DNA of 64,000 bases, from the NCBI RefSeq assembly GCF_900143525.1, contig NZ_FREZ01000001.1, forward strand, positions 372,001 through 436,000. The letters are read 5' to 3'. Under the pieces are notes generated by a model, which had not been told where the DNA came from, searched no databases, and saw only the letters and a list, made by a program, of their open reading frames with translations. Below are positions 29,863 to 37,965 of this stretch, piece by piece. Positions within the stretch are counted from its first letter, which is position 1, and each line of letters begins with the position of its first letter. The position numbers were made by a program, and so were the translations under genes. Source of the DNA: Ruegeria sp. Alg231-54 (lineage in GTDB: Bacteria > Pseudomonadota > Alphaproteobacteria > Rhodobacterales > Rhodobacteraceae).

Positions 29863-30641
29863 ATCGCTCCGGGGGAATAGAGAATCCCGGCTATCAAAAC
29901 GAACAGGGCCGCACCCATCATGCCGTCAAAGCGATCCAGAAACCCGCCATGACCTGGTATCAGGTTCGAGCTGTCCTTGACCGCAAATTTGCGCTTGGTT
30001 GCGCTTTCGACAATATCCCCGGCCTGACTGGCCATCGACGCAAGCACCGAAACCACCACAAACATGACGCCAAAACCGGCATGCACGGCAAAGATCGTGC
30101 CAACTACAGCTGCTGCTGCCCACCCGCCTGCGGTGCCCGACCATGTTTTCTTTGGGCTGACCTTTGGCCAGAACTTAGGGCCGCCAAAGGTTTTGCCAAC
30201 AAAGTATCCCGCAACATCCGTTGCCACGACCACCGAGATCAGCCAGACCATCCAGCCGAACCCCATGTTTTCGCGGATTGAGATGAAGCCCAGACCCGAC
30301 GCAGCGATCCAGAGAGCGAAAAGCGCATAGATCCCCTTGGAGCGACTGATTTGCCCTGCCCCGACCAAGGCCGGTGCAAGTAGGAATGGCAGCGTATAAA
30401 GCGGCGGAAGATGATAGCTGAGCACGACCGCAACACCGGTGAGAATGCCCAACTGGATCGCGACACCATTGCGGTCGGGATCGATCATCCGCACCAGTTC
30501 CCAGGTCATTAATCCGCAGGCGATTGCGATAAAGGCTTCGAACCAGAGCCCGCCCAGCCACACTTCGACCGAACCGATGCACACAAGCACCGCGGCAGAC
30601 AGAACACGGGCGGTTAAGTCAGACCATCGGCCCTCGCTCAT
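29859..30641 (-). CDS. cdsA: Phosphatidate cytidylyltransferase
   Basis: A 260-residue integral membrane enzyme making CDP-diacylglycerol. About eight spans are visible, and the CdsA signature near the C terminus, with residues KRKFAVKDSSNLIPGHGGFLD followed by a second aspartate, is complete; the lysines and aspartates bind CDP and metal. Start and stop overlap uppS and dxr by four bases each (ATGA-type), giving tight coupling in this operon. Confidence 0.96.
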   Translation of the reverse strand: MSEGRWSDLTARVLSAAVLVCIGSVEVWLGGLWFEAFIAIACGLMTWELVRMIDPDRNGVAIQLGILTGVAVVLSYHLPPLYTLPFLLAPALVGAGQISRSKGIYALFALWIAASGLGFISIRENMGFGWMVWLISVVVATDVAGYFVGKTFGGPKFWPKVSPKKTWSGTAGGWAAAAVVGTIFAVHAGFGVMFVVVSVLASMASQAGDIVESATKRKFAVKDSSNLIPGHGGFLDRFDGMMGAALFVLIAGILYSPGAM

Positions 30642-31369
30642 GCCGGAACCGCTCCGAACCGCCGGTCACGGCTTCCAAAGTTTCGGCATAGCCTTTCAAG
30701 TTCAGCCGAGGTGAAGTCGGGCCAGAGCGTGTCAATGAATTCGTATTCCGAATAGGCGGATTGCCACAAAAGAAAGTTGGATATTCGGGCTTCGCCACTG
30801 GTTCGGATCACCAGATCCGGATCGGGAAGAACGTGCGTATCCAGATACTTGGGCAGAGTTTCTTCATCCACGTCCTCAGGGAGCAGATGGCCTTCGGCCA
30901 CGTCACGCGCCAGCCGTTTGGTCGCCCGGGCAACCTCATCCCGACCGCCGTAATTCAACGCAATGGTCAAGTGCACCAGATCGTTGTGCTGGGTTGCAAC
31001 CTCCAAAGTGTCCATCAGTTCCGTCAGCTTGGAATCCAGACGAACCCGATCGCCGATAAAGCGTACGCGCACACCGGCTTTGGTTAGGTTGCGCGCTTCC
31101 TTGATGATGTACCGTCGGAACAGGCTCATCAAACCGGCGACTTCCACCTGAGTTCGTTTCCAGTTCTCGGTCGAGAAGGCAAAGACCGTCAGATACTTGA
31201 TGCCCAATTCCGGACAGGCCTCAACCACTTCTCGTACCCGCCGGGCACCGGCCTGATGCCCAAACAGCCTGGGCCGGTTGCGCGCCTGTGCCCAACGCCC
31301 GTTCCCATCCATGATGATGGCTACGTGGCGTGGCCCGATAGCGGGTGAGGGTTGAGTTGTGTCAGGCAT
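30638..31369 (-). CDS. uppS: Undecaprenyl diphosphate synthase (isoprenyl transferase)
   Basis: A 243-residue cis-prenyltransferase that builds undecaprenyl diphosphate, the carrier for peptidoglycan and LPS sugars. The catalytic aspartate is in AIIMDGNGRWAQ; GHQAGARRVREVV, AFSTENW and the C-terminal RTSGEARISNFLLWQ are the usual substrate-binding motifs. It lies 9 bp after frr and overlaps cdsA by four bases. Confidence 0.97.
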   Translation of the reverse strand: MPDTTQPSPAIGPRHVAIIMDGNGRWAQARNRPRLFGHQAGARRVREVVEACPELGIKYLTVFAFSTENWKRTQVEVAGLMSLFRRYIIKEARNLTKAGVRVRFIGDRVRLDSKLTELMDTLEVATQHNDLVHLTIALNYGGRDEVARATKRLARDVAEGHLLPEDVDEETLPKYLDTHVLPDPDLVIRTSGEARISNFLLWQSAYSEYEFIDTLWPDFTSAELERLCRNFGSRDRRFGAVPA

Positions 31370-31378
31370 GATGCGGGC

Positions 31379-31942
31379 TCAGACCTGCATGATCTCGGCC
31401 TGCTTGGTTTCAAGCGCGGCGTCTACGTTCTTGATCATCTGGTCGGTCAGGTCCTGGACTTCACTTTCCCAGAACTTCTGATCGTCTTCTGACATACCGT
31501 CAGCCTTGGCTTTCTTGATCTGATCCATGCCATCGCGACGGACGTTACGGATCGAAACACGGGCGTGCTCGGCATATTGCCCGGCAACCTTGCCCAGCTC
31601 GCGGCGGCGTTCTTCGTTCAATTCGGGGATCGGCAGCATGATGATGGTGCCGTTCAGCTGGGGGTTGATACCCAGACCACTTTCGCGGATCGCTTTTTCA
31701 ACCTTGCCCACCAGGCCTTTGTCCCAAACATTCACCGTCACCATACGCGGTTCGGGGACGTTCACGGTGCCGACCTGGTTGATCGGGGTCATCGACCCAT
31801 AGGCATCAACCATAACTGGTTCCAGCATTGACGCCGACGCACGGCCCGTTCGCAGCGAAGCGAATTCAGTTCTAAGGTTGCCCATGGCGCCATCCATACG
31901 GCGCTTCAGATCGTCGGTGTCCAGTTCAAAATCGTCAGACAT
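31379..31942 (-). CDS. frr: Ribosome-recycling factor
   Basis: A 187-residue RRF that splits post-termination ribosomes with EF-G. Its three-helix bundle and the hinge motifs [18 protein letters not shown] and [16 protein letters not shown] are clear. ATG 31942 is favoured, eight bases after GGGGAG; an in-frame GTG at 31951 sits too close to that site. pyrH, which normally precedes frr in alphaproteobacteria, is not here; the upstream same-strand gene is acuI, 187 bp away. Confidence 0.97.
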   Translation of the reverse strand: MSDDFELDTDDLKRRMDGAMGNLRTEFASLRTGRASASMLEPVMVDAYGSMTPINQVGTVNVPEPRMVTVNVWDKGLVGKVEKAIRESGLGINPQLNGTIIMLPIPELNEERRRELGKVAGQYAEHARVSIRNVRRDGMDQIKKAKADGMSEDDQKFWESEVQDLTDQMIKNVDAALETKQAEIMQV

Positions 31943-32128
31943 GCTGCTCACTCCCCGTCTTCAGGTGCTGTTTTGCATGGCTCATAGTCCATCGCAATTG
32001 GGATGTATAGCAATGATGATCTGGAATTGAGCCAATGACCAGAGGTGTTTCTGGCATTTTCGGGTTCTTTCAATGGCAACTGAACCGGCCAACATTGATG
32101 TCAGCCGGTTCGATCATGTGCATAGGAA

Positions 32129-33124
32129 TCAGGCGTTTACATCGACAACAACACGGCCTTTGACCTGCCCTTTTAGGATATCCGCACCCAATTGAGGCAG
32201 ATCGCCCAGGGTCGCGGGATGAACCATTGCCTCGAGCTTGTCCATCGGCAGGTCGGTTGCGACGCGTTGCCATGCGCGCACCCGGTTGTCATAGGGCTGC
32301 ATCACACTATCGATGCCAAGCAGGTTGACACCGCGCAACAGGAACGGAATGACGCTTGCGGGCAGCCCTGCCCCTCCGGCCAGACCAACGGCTGCGACTG
32401 AGGCACCGTATTTCATCTGACCCAGCACTCGGGCCAACATCTCGCCCCCCACCGCGTCAATGCACCCGGCCCAGGATTCGCTTTCCAACGGGCGTTTCAC
32501 GGTTTCATTTAAATCCTCGCGTGGGACTATCGTGGTGGCGCCGAGTGATTTCAGATAATCACCCGCCTCTGGTCGACCTGTCACGGCAGCTACCTCATAG
32601 CCCAAATTGGCCAGAATGGCGGTCGCAACCGAACCAACACCGCCAGCGGCCCCGGTCACCAGTACAGGACCATGTCCCGGCTGCATGCCTTGATCCTCAA
32701 GCGCCATAACCGCCAACATCGCTGTGAATCCGGCCGTGCCCACAGCCATGGCCTGACGTGTGTCCAGACCTTCGGGCAATGGAACCAACCAGTCGGCCAG
32801 AGCGTTGGCTTTCTGGGAATACCCGCCCCAATGCGCTTCACCCACACGCCAGCCAGTCAGAACGACCTTGTCGCCGGGATTATAGCGATCGTCCGAGGAC
32901 GCCTCGACCGTGCCGCTGTAATCGACGCCGGGTACGTGCGGATAGCTGCGCACCAGCCCGCCGCCCTTCGGCGACATGCAAAGGCCGTCCTTGTAGTTTA
33001 CAGTTGAATACTCAACAGCGATTGTCACTTCGCCATGGGGCAGATCCCCAACGGAAAGCTGTTTGACCGAAGCGCTTGCCAGTCCGCTGTCTTCGTCCTT
33101 ATCCATTACCAACGCATTGAACAT
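32129..33124 (-). CDS. acuI: Acryloyl-CoA reductase (AcuI, MDR/YhdH family)
   Basis: A 331-residue NADPH-dependent quinone-oxidoreductase-type enzyme. The NADPH motif is LVTGAAGGVGSVA, and the N-terminal substrate region STVNYKDGLCM is typical of YhdH/AcuI. In roseobacters AcuI reduces toxic acryloyl-CoA from DMSP cleavage or demethylation to propionyl-CoA. It is the last gene of the dmdA operon, 58 bp after dmdA, with AGGAAAG before the ATG. A stem GAACCGGC/GCCGGTTC (about 32088-32117) lies downstream but without a T-run. Confidence 0.92.
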   Translation of the reverse strand: MFNALVMDKDEDSGLASASVKQLSVGDLPHGEVTIAVEYSTVNYKDGLCMSPKGGGLVRSYPHVPGVDYSGTVEASSDDRYNPGDKVVLTGWRVGEAHWGGYSQKANALADWLVPLPEGLDTRQAMAVGTAGFTAMLAVMALEDQGMQPGHGPVLVTGAAGGVGSVATAILANLGYEVAAVTGRPEAGDYLKSLGATTIVPREDLNETVKRPLESESWAGCIDAVGGEMLARVLGQMKYGASVAAVGLAGGAGLPASVIPFLLRGVNLLGIDSVMQPYDNRVRAWQRVATDLPMDKLEAMVHPATLGDLPQLGADILKGQVKGRVVVDVNA

Positions 33125-33182
33125 TTCAACTTTCCTTTCTTTTTAACCAGTCACCAGCCTTTGCTGAACTGATAATTTCCGT

Positions 33183-34286
33183 TCATATCCAGAACTTGTC
33201 TCGCACGGTTGCGCCACGCATTCCGTCCGGTGTTTCAACTTCGATCCGTGTGCCGGGTTCCCAATGGCTCAGCTTGACCATACCGATTGACACATTGGTG
33301 TCGAAATCCGGGGACCAAGCGGCCGACGTAATCTGGCCAATCCGCTTGCCTGCAGCCACTACTGGCCAAGGGCGGTCGCATGGTGGTACAGCGTCGCCGT
33401 CGATTGCAATCGGACGGATTTGTTGCACCGGGCCCTCCTTGGCCACGCGCAGCAGAGCGTCTCGGCCAATGCAACCGATTGCCGTATGGGTGTTACAGAA
33501 CTTGCCCAAACCGCATTCATGCGGCGTGTTGTCGTCGGTCATATCGTTGCCGTATGACAGTAACCCACCCTCAATCCGTTCGATGAGATTGGGACAGCCC
33601 GCACGGACGTGCAGGTCTTCGCCCGCCGCGAAAAGGGCGTTCCACAACGGCATACCGATGTCCGAACCCTCGACATAGATTTCGAAACCACCTTGTTTGG
33701 AATAACCAGACCGTGCGATTGCGAGTTCACGTCCCTCGAACTCGAACTTGTCGAATTTAAAGAAACGAATGTCACGCACCCGGTCGCCAAAAACACGGGC
33801 CAGTAGGTCATCCGCCTTCGGCCCCTGTATCGCCAGCGGAGACACATCGGGTTCGTCGACCAGCACATCCAGACGGTATCCGTTGGCAATGCCCTTGACC
33901 CAAAGCAGCAAGTCACTGTCGGCAATCGAAATCCACCACCGATCTTCCGAAAGCTTCACCGCCACAGGATCATTCAGCATTCCGCCTGTTTCATCGACAA
34001 TGGGAACGTAAAAGCACTGACCGGGCAACATCCTCCGCAGGTCCCGTGGCGTCAGCATTTGCATCAGCCGCGCGGCATCCGGCCCACGCAGTTCGACCTG
34101 CCGTTCGCAGGATACATCCCACACCTGCACATGGGTTTTCAGATGCCTGTAGTCCGCTTCGACGGATTCAAAAACAGTAGGCAATAACATACGGTTATAA
34201 ACCGTATATCCTTTAACCCCAGCAGCTTCGACACCATCAGAAAAAGGTGTTCGGCGCAGGCGACGCGAGAGTGAGATCTGAGCCAC
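33183..34286 (-). CDS. dmdA: Dimethylsulfoniopropionate demethylase DmdA
   Basis: A 367-residue GcvT-fold enzyme that transfers a methyl group from DMSP to tetrahydrofolate, leaving methylmercaptopropionate. The N-terminal RRTPFSDGVEAAGVKGYTVY, VWDVSCERQVELRG, QGPKADDLLARVFG and SGYSKQGGFEIYVEG match DmdA rather than glycine-cleavage T protein or sarcosine oxidase. The start is GTG 34286, five bases after AGGAGG, and abuts the preceding DinB-like gene. With acuI next, this gives the demethylation entry plus acryloyl-CoA disposal. dmdBCD are not in the window. Confidence 0.95.
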   Translation of the reverse strand: MAQISLSRRLRRTPFSDGVEAAGVKGYTVYNRMLLPTVFESVEADYRHLKTHVQVWDVSCERQVELRGPDAARLMQMLTPRDLRRMLPGQCFYVPIVDETGGMLNDPVAVKLSEDRWWISIADSDLLLWVKGIANGYRLDVLVDEPDVSPLAIQGPKADDLLARVFGDRVRDIRFFKFDKFEFEGRELAIARSGYSKQGGFEIYVEGSDIGMPLWNALFAAGEDLHVRAGCPNLIERIEGGLLSYGNDMTDDNTPHECGLGKFCNTHTAIGCIGRDALLRVAKEGPVQQIRPIAIDGDAVPPCDRPWPVVAAGKRIGQITSAAWSPDFDTNVSIGMVKLSHWEPGTRIEVETPDGMRGATVRDKFWI

Positions 34287-34793
34287 TTAAGCCTCCTCAG
34301 GCAGAAAAACCAGATCGCTCACCGGTGCAGCAGAACCTGTTTCGGTCAGCATTTGATGCAGCTGGCCCCGGTGATGTGTTTGGTGGTTGAAGAAATGAAT
34401 GACGCATTGCGCATACGGTTTCGTGACATCGGCTTCTTTGGCGGCCGAGAACCATGTGAACGGGCCGCGCAGGTCCTCGTCCTTCAAGGACGCGGCCCAT
34501 TGGGTTGTCCGCTGGTCAATCTGATCGCGCAGGGGCAACCATTCTGCCAGATCGATACACAGTGACGGGCTTTCCGGGATACCGCCGCCGGGACCTTGCC
34601 CCTTGTCAAACCGCGACATCCATATCCAGTCCCCCCAAAGCAAATGATTTGCCGTGCCTAGGATCGAACCAAAAAACGCTCCGCGCTCGCGGGTCAGTTC
34701 CTCATTCGAAAGTGCGGCAAGAAACCCCTTCAACTGGCTGTTTTGCCAGTGATTATATCGGGCCATTTCTTGCGCATAGGCGGCGGTGATCAT
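34287..34793 (-). CDS. DinB-family four-helix-bundle protein
   Basis: A 168-residue DinB/YfiT-like protein. The metal-ligand pattern is visible: H-NHLLWGDW near residue 50, and HFFNHQTHHRGQLHQML near 135, with three histidines typical of this fold. Superfamily members include thiol-dependent S-transferases (mycothiol, bacillithiol, glutathione). The start ATG 34793 overlaps the DUF1326 stop as TGATG, and the stop abuts dmdA, so it is a coupled member of the dmdA operon. A thiol-linked detoxification role in DMSP metabolism is inference. Confidence 0.82.
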   Translation of the reverse strand: MITAAYAQEMARYNHWQNSQLKGFLAALSNEELTRERGAFFGSILGTANHLLWGDWIWMSRFDKGQGPGGGIPESPSLCIDLAEWLPLRDQIDQRTTQWAASLKDEDLRGPFTWFSAAKEADVTKPYAQCVIHFFNHQTHHRGQLHQMLTETGSAAPVSDLVFLPEEA

Positions 34794-35497
34794 CACTTTG
34801 GCCCATGCCAGTCAATTGGGCAAATTTCGGCAGATTTACCGCCAAAGTCCCAGACACGGCCGTAGTCGCGTACCTTGGACTTGGTGCCGCGGGCCACGAT
34901 GATGTCCGGACCCATCCAATATTTCGAGTTTGACACCATGACCGGATGCTCGGGGTCCTTGCCGCCCAGCATCTCAATTTCACCCTGAATCTTGCGGCCG
35001 ATCGCGATTCGGCGCTTGGTGCCGTCGCGCTCAATCTGAACCGGCGCGCGCTCGGCCCCGATAATCTCGCTGACCAGCATGGTAAACAAACCGGTGGTCC
35101 CCCCTGCCTGACCGCTGAAGATTTGCAACAGCCCGTTGTAGGCCTTGCCGCTGGCACGCTCATCGACATAAGCGGCCACTTTCCACTGCCCTTCGCCCAT
35201 TCGGCCCGGAATATCGACCAGCAACCCGACGTTCAGACCGGACAGGTCTTCGCCTTCATAGTGGCCCTCATCAACGATAATACCCATCCACGCGTGGCAA
35301 TGCCCCTCGGTCGGAGGGTGCGCGCCCAATGAAACCACGCAGGGGCAAAACACATCGCACGAGCAGTTCAGGATCAATTCGCCTTTGATTGCCCAATCTG
35401 TCGGGCTCATCTCGCGCCGCTTGGGATTGGGCATACGGCTGTCAATGCGCTGACTGATCGGCAGCTTGTCGGCCTCGGGTTTTCTGTTCTTAGCCAT
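34793..35497 (-). CDS. DUF1326 protein with Cys/His-rich metal-binding motifs
   Basis: A 234-residue cytoplasmic protein. Near residues 42-56 it carries NCSCDVFCPC, followed by EGHCHAW, a dense cysteine and histidine set suggesting metal or Fe-S binding. After a 40-residue basic N terminus comes the DUF1326 core with FTMLVSEIIGAERAP and the end PIDWHGPK. Its ribosome-binding site GGAGG is made of the last codons of the upstream DUF2182 gene. It lies between DUF2182 and DinB-like genes. Function is unknown. Confidence 0.85.
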   Translation of the reverse strand: MAKNRKPEADKLPISQRIDSRMPNPKRREMSPTDWAIKGELILNCSCDVFCPCVVSLGAHPPTEGHCHAWMGIIVDEGHYEGEDLSGLNVGLLVDIPGRMGEGQWKVAAYVDERASGKAYNGLLQIFSGQAGGTTGLFTMLVSEIIGAERAPVQIERDGTKRRIAIGRKIQGEIEMLGGKDPEHPVMVSNSKYWMGPDIIVARGTKSKVRDYGRVWDFGGKSAEICPIDWHGPK

Positions 35498-35501
35498 AGG
35501 C

Positions 35502-36293
35502 TTATCCTCCGTAGATTATTGGATAGACGAGCAGAACAAGACCGCCCGCAATCAATGCAAATCCCATCGGTCGGGTCACTGCGTGCCCGATCTGGGGTAG
35601 TTTCTCAAAAACCATGAACAGTGTCGCGAGACCCATCCACAACAGGCTCATGACACCGCCAACAAAACCAAGCGCCATGAAGCCCCAGCAGCAGCCCACA
35701 CAGAATGCGCCCAGTCCCAGCCCAATGCGCAATCCGCCAGTGAACCCGGTTTTCCAGTGCCCCAGGAAATAGGTCATAGGGGCGTGGCAGACTCCGTGAC
35801 AGACCTCTTTCGCGCGGGTGAACTGAAATGCGCCGACGGCGATCATTAGGCCTCCTGTGAAATACCCGGATTTGCCAATGCCCAGCATGTCTACGACTCC
35901 ACCAAACAATAGCGCCAACTGAACACCGGTGATCAAAGCTGCAAAGCCAACCCAGACGACCAGATACCCGGACAGAACACCCAACCAACCAGCGCGCGAG
36001 CCATTGGCGCTGTGGATCAGATCGTCATAGCTGCGTAAAGTCGGCACGAGCGTCGGCAGCATCATCGCCGCCATCATGATAGCCCACATCCAGAACAGCG
36101 GGCCAAACTCGGCCATGGGCATATACATGTCCATGCGCGGGTCCATGGCCGCCATGGCCTGACCCATTGGGCCGGGGCGACCGATCCAATCCAGATCCAT
36201 GTCGCGGCTCATGGTGAACATGACCCACCACGCGGACAGGATCAGGGCATAAAACCCTAGCCAAAATACGGTGCGTAGAACTGTGCGACTCAC
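35502..36293 (-). CDS. DUF2182 predicted metal-binding integral membrane protein
   Basis: A 263-residue protein with about seven spans. The methionine-rich segment following span 1 (MGQAMAAMDPRMDMYMPMAE) and WMWAIMMAAMMLPTLVPTL are family hallmarks that could ligate a soft metal such as copper. KEVCHGVCHAPMTYFLGHW adds two Cys-His pairs. It is the promoter-proximal gene of the operon ending in dmdA-acuI, and is divergent from a GntR/FCD regulator. Its last codons supply the DUF1326 ribosome-binding site. Confidence 0.87.
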   Translation of the reverse strand: MSRTVLRTVFWLGFYALILSAWWVMFTMSRDMDLDWIGRPGPMGQAMAAMDPRMDMYMPMAEFGPLFWMWAIMMAAMMLPTLVPTLRSYDDLIHSANGSRAGWLGVLSGYLVVWVGFAALITGVQLALLFGGVVDMLGIGKSGYFTGGLMIAVGAFQFTRAKEVCHGVCHAPMTYFLGHWKTGFTGGLRIGLGLGAFCVGCCWGFMALGFVGGVMSLLWMGLATLFMVFEKLPQIGHAVTRPMGFALIAGGLVLLVYPIIYGG

Positions 36294-36323
36294 GCGCTCC
36301 TCCCGACTCAGTCCTTGCTTTTC

Positions 36324-36349
36324 AAATGTCAGACTTTTAAATGTCAGAC
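36324..36349. promoter_or_regulatory. Tandem FCD/GntR-style operator in the divergent promoter
   Basis: AAATGTCAGAC occurs twice, 15 bp apart (36324-36334 and 36339-36349). The second copy sits in the palindrome TGTCAGACA, close to FCD-family operators of the form TTGTCNGACAA. It lies between the start codons of DUF2182 (36293) and the regulator (36380). Confidence 0.6.
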
Positions 36350-36379
36350 AAATAAAAATTCACCGACGGTCCCCGGAAT

Positions 36380-37111
36380 ATGAAAATCGACCCAAAAAAA
36401 CCTGCTGATCTGTCTGCGCAGATCGCTCAGGCCATTCGTGACGCAATCATCTCGGGCGAATTGATCGTGGATGAACGTTTGCCCTCCGAGGCGGAATTGT
36501 CCGAGCAATTCCAGGTATCTCGCCCAACCGTGCGCGAGGCTTTGAAGCGTCTTGCGGCGCAATCCCTGATCCGCACGCAACGCGGTGCAAGCGGTGGTGC
36601 ATTTGTGAACCGGTTGAGTTTTGAGGGCGCGTATTCCCAACAGATCACGACCTCGACCCTGTTGCTATCAATGAATGCGGTCAGTTTCGACACCGCCTGC
36701 GAAGCGCGCTTTGCTCTAGAGCGCGCCTGCGCCCCGTTGTCCGCTCAGCGACGGACAGCCGATCAGTTGGCAACAATGCGTGCCGAGATACACCGGCAGT
36801 CACAACCGGGCCTCACAGATGAGGCCTTCTGCGCCTCAGACGTTGCGCTTCACCGCGCCCTTGTTGATGGTGCCGGCAATCCCGTTTTGTCCTATCAATT
36901 GGCCGGAGCGGTTGAAGCCATGCAGCCTTTGATGAATATGATCACCTTCACGGCGCGATCCCGCGAGGCAATCATTGCTCTGCACAACCAGATCGCTGAC
37001 GCGCTGGAAGACCGAGACTCGACCAAAGTGGACGCTACGCTAGTTGAGCTTGAGAGCTACACAAGACGATTGGCGCAAGACGTGGCGCAGCAGCGACGTA
37101 ATCCGGCGTAA
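36380..37111 (+). CDS. GntR-family transcriptional regulator, FCD subfamily
   Basis: A 243-residue regulator. An N-terminal winged helix (about 1-75; LPSEAELSEQFQVSRPTVREA) is followed by the all-helical FCD ligand-binding domain with its metal-type histidines in ASDVALHRALVDGAGNP and LHNQIADAL. FCD proteins bind small carboxylates or fatty acids and repress neighbouring genes. It is divergent from the DUF2182-DUF1326-DinB-dmdA-acuI operon with two operator-like repeats between. Regulation of DMSP genes by it is inference; the ligand is unknown. Confidence 0.9.
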   Translation: MKIDPKKPADLSAQIAQAIRDAIISGELIVDERLPSEAELSEQFQVSRPTVREALKRLAAQSLIRTQRGASGGAFVNRLSFEGAYSQQITTSTLLLSMNAVSFDTACEARFALERACAPLSAQRRTADQLATMRAEIHRQSQPGLTDEAFCASDVALHRALVDGAGNPVLSYQLAGAVEAMQPLMNMITFTARSREAIIALHNQIADALEDRDSTKVDATLVELESYTRRLAQDVAQQRRNPA

Positions 37112-37121
37112 GGAAAATGAA

Positions 37122-37484
37122 ATGACCACCGCTTTGAACGTGATTGCAGCTCTCATGACCATTGGGTTCGGCCTATTCGGGTTTCTGGCGCCCAGCTTTA
37201 CCTTGGGCGCGCTGGATCTGAGCACCACCAACAGCAACATGGGGCTGAGCGAGATGCGCGCTTCGGTCGGCGGGCTATTCGTTGTCACTGGCGTGGCTGT
37301 TTTGTTCCTCAACAACCCGATGGCCTACGCCATGCTGGGGGTTGTCTATGCGGGCGCGGCATTGGGCCGGTTCGTTTCGGTCTTTCTGGACAACCCACCG
37401 TTGGTCAAGGCGGCTACTTTTGGTGGAATCGAACTGGTCCTTGCACTTTGGCTGATACTGGCCAACATCAATAGGGCCGCCTAA
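37122..37484 (+). CDS. Small four-span membrane protein (DUF4345-like)
   Basis: A 120-residue protein with about four hydrophobic spans. The middle SEMRASVGGLFVVTGVAVLF and AGAALGRFVSVFLDNPP resemble DUF4345 proteins. ATG 37122, preceded by AAGGAA, is preferred over in-frame upstream starts that lie inside the regulator gene. It begins 10 bp after the GntR stop and is probably cotranscribed with it. Function unknown. Confidence 0.75.
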   Translation: MTTALNVIAALMTIGFGLFGFLAPSFTLGALDLSTTNSNMGLSEMRASVGGLFVVTGVAVLFLNNPMAYAMLGVVYAGAALGRFVSVFLDNPPLVKAATFGGIELVLALWLILANINRAA

Positions 37485-37524
37485 CCCACTGTAATTATTT
37501 CCAACGCCCGGCAAGATTCCCGGT

Positions 37525-37553
37525 TTGCATCCGGCCGCTGGCTCACCTATATA
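37525..37553 (+). promoter_or_regulatory. Promoter of the tmRNA gene
   Basis: TTGCAT (37525-37530), a 17-bp spacer and TATATA (37548-37553) predict a transcript start near 37560, where the acceptor piece of the tmRNA begins. Confidence 0.65.
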
Positions 37554-37559
37554 GGGTAT

Positions 37560-37885
37560 GTCCTTCGGGACTATGGACATAAACGCGCTCGTAATAAGCG
37601 GATCGGACCCGGGGGCGGTACCCGGCGGCTCCACCAACATCCTTCATTTGGGGATTATGGGGCCGAAATAGGATCGACGAACGTCTAAAGGGGTTAGCTT
37701 TGTCTCGGCGGGGTGCCACCGTATCGGCCCGAAAAGTACAATTGCAAATGACAATCGTGCTCCGGTTGCAGTTGCTGCGTAAGCAGTAGCAAGACCGAAA
37801 CTTAAGCCCTTGCGCCTAGCCGCGTAAGGCGGGGTTCGCAGGTACCTGGCAACAGAAACCTGCACTTTCCACTTAAAGTCTGAAT
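37560..37885 (+). ncRNA. ssrA: Permuted two-piece transfer-messenger RNA (tmRNA)
   Basis: The alphaproteobacterial circularly permuted form. The acceptor piece comes first (about 37560-37636): a stem with ATGTCC/GGACAT, a T-arm-like GC-rich hairpin and an encoded 3' CCA (37634-37636). A roughly 22-base intervening segment is then removed. The coding piece starts at 37659 with GGGGCCGAAATAGG, whose GGGGCC pairs with GGCTCC before the CCA. The tag frame at 37744-37782 reads ANDNRAPVAVAA-stop. The 3' end is approximate. It rescues stalled ribosomes; the tagged proteins are ClpXP substrates helped by SspB, encoded at 40666. Confidence 0.95.
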
Positions 37886-37891
37886 TTTTCG

Positions 37892-37919
37892 CTGAGCATG
37901 TTCATGTTCAGAGTTTTTT
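37892..37919 (+). terminator. Intrinsic terminator of ssrA
   Basis: CTGAGCATG (37892-37900) pairs with CATGTTCAG (37903-37911, one G-T wobble), followed by AGTTTTTT. Confidence 0.7.
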
Positions 37920-37965
37920 CACTATTTGGTCTCATGCTGACCCCAGCAGAATAAGGAGAGCTGGG

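Noticed and set aside
32085..32120. Terminator after acuI
   Set aside because: The stem GAACCGGC/GCCGGTTC is real, but no T-run follows on either strand, so it was not listed as a terminator.
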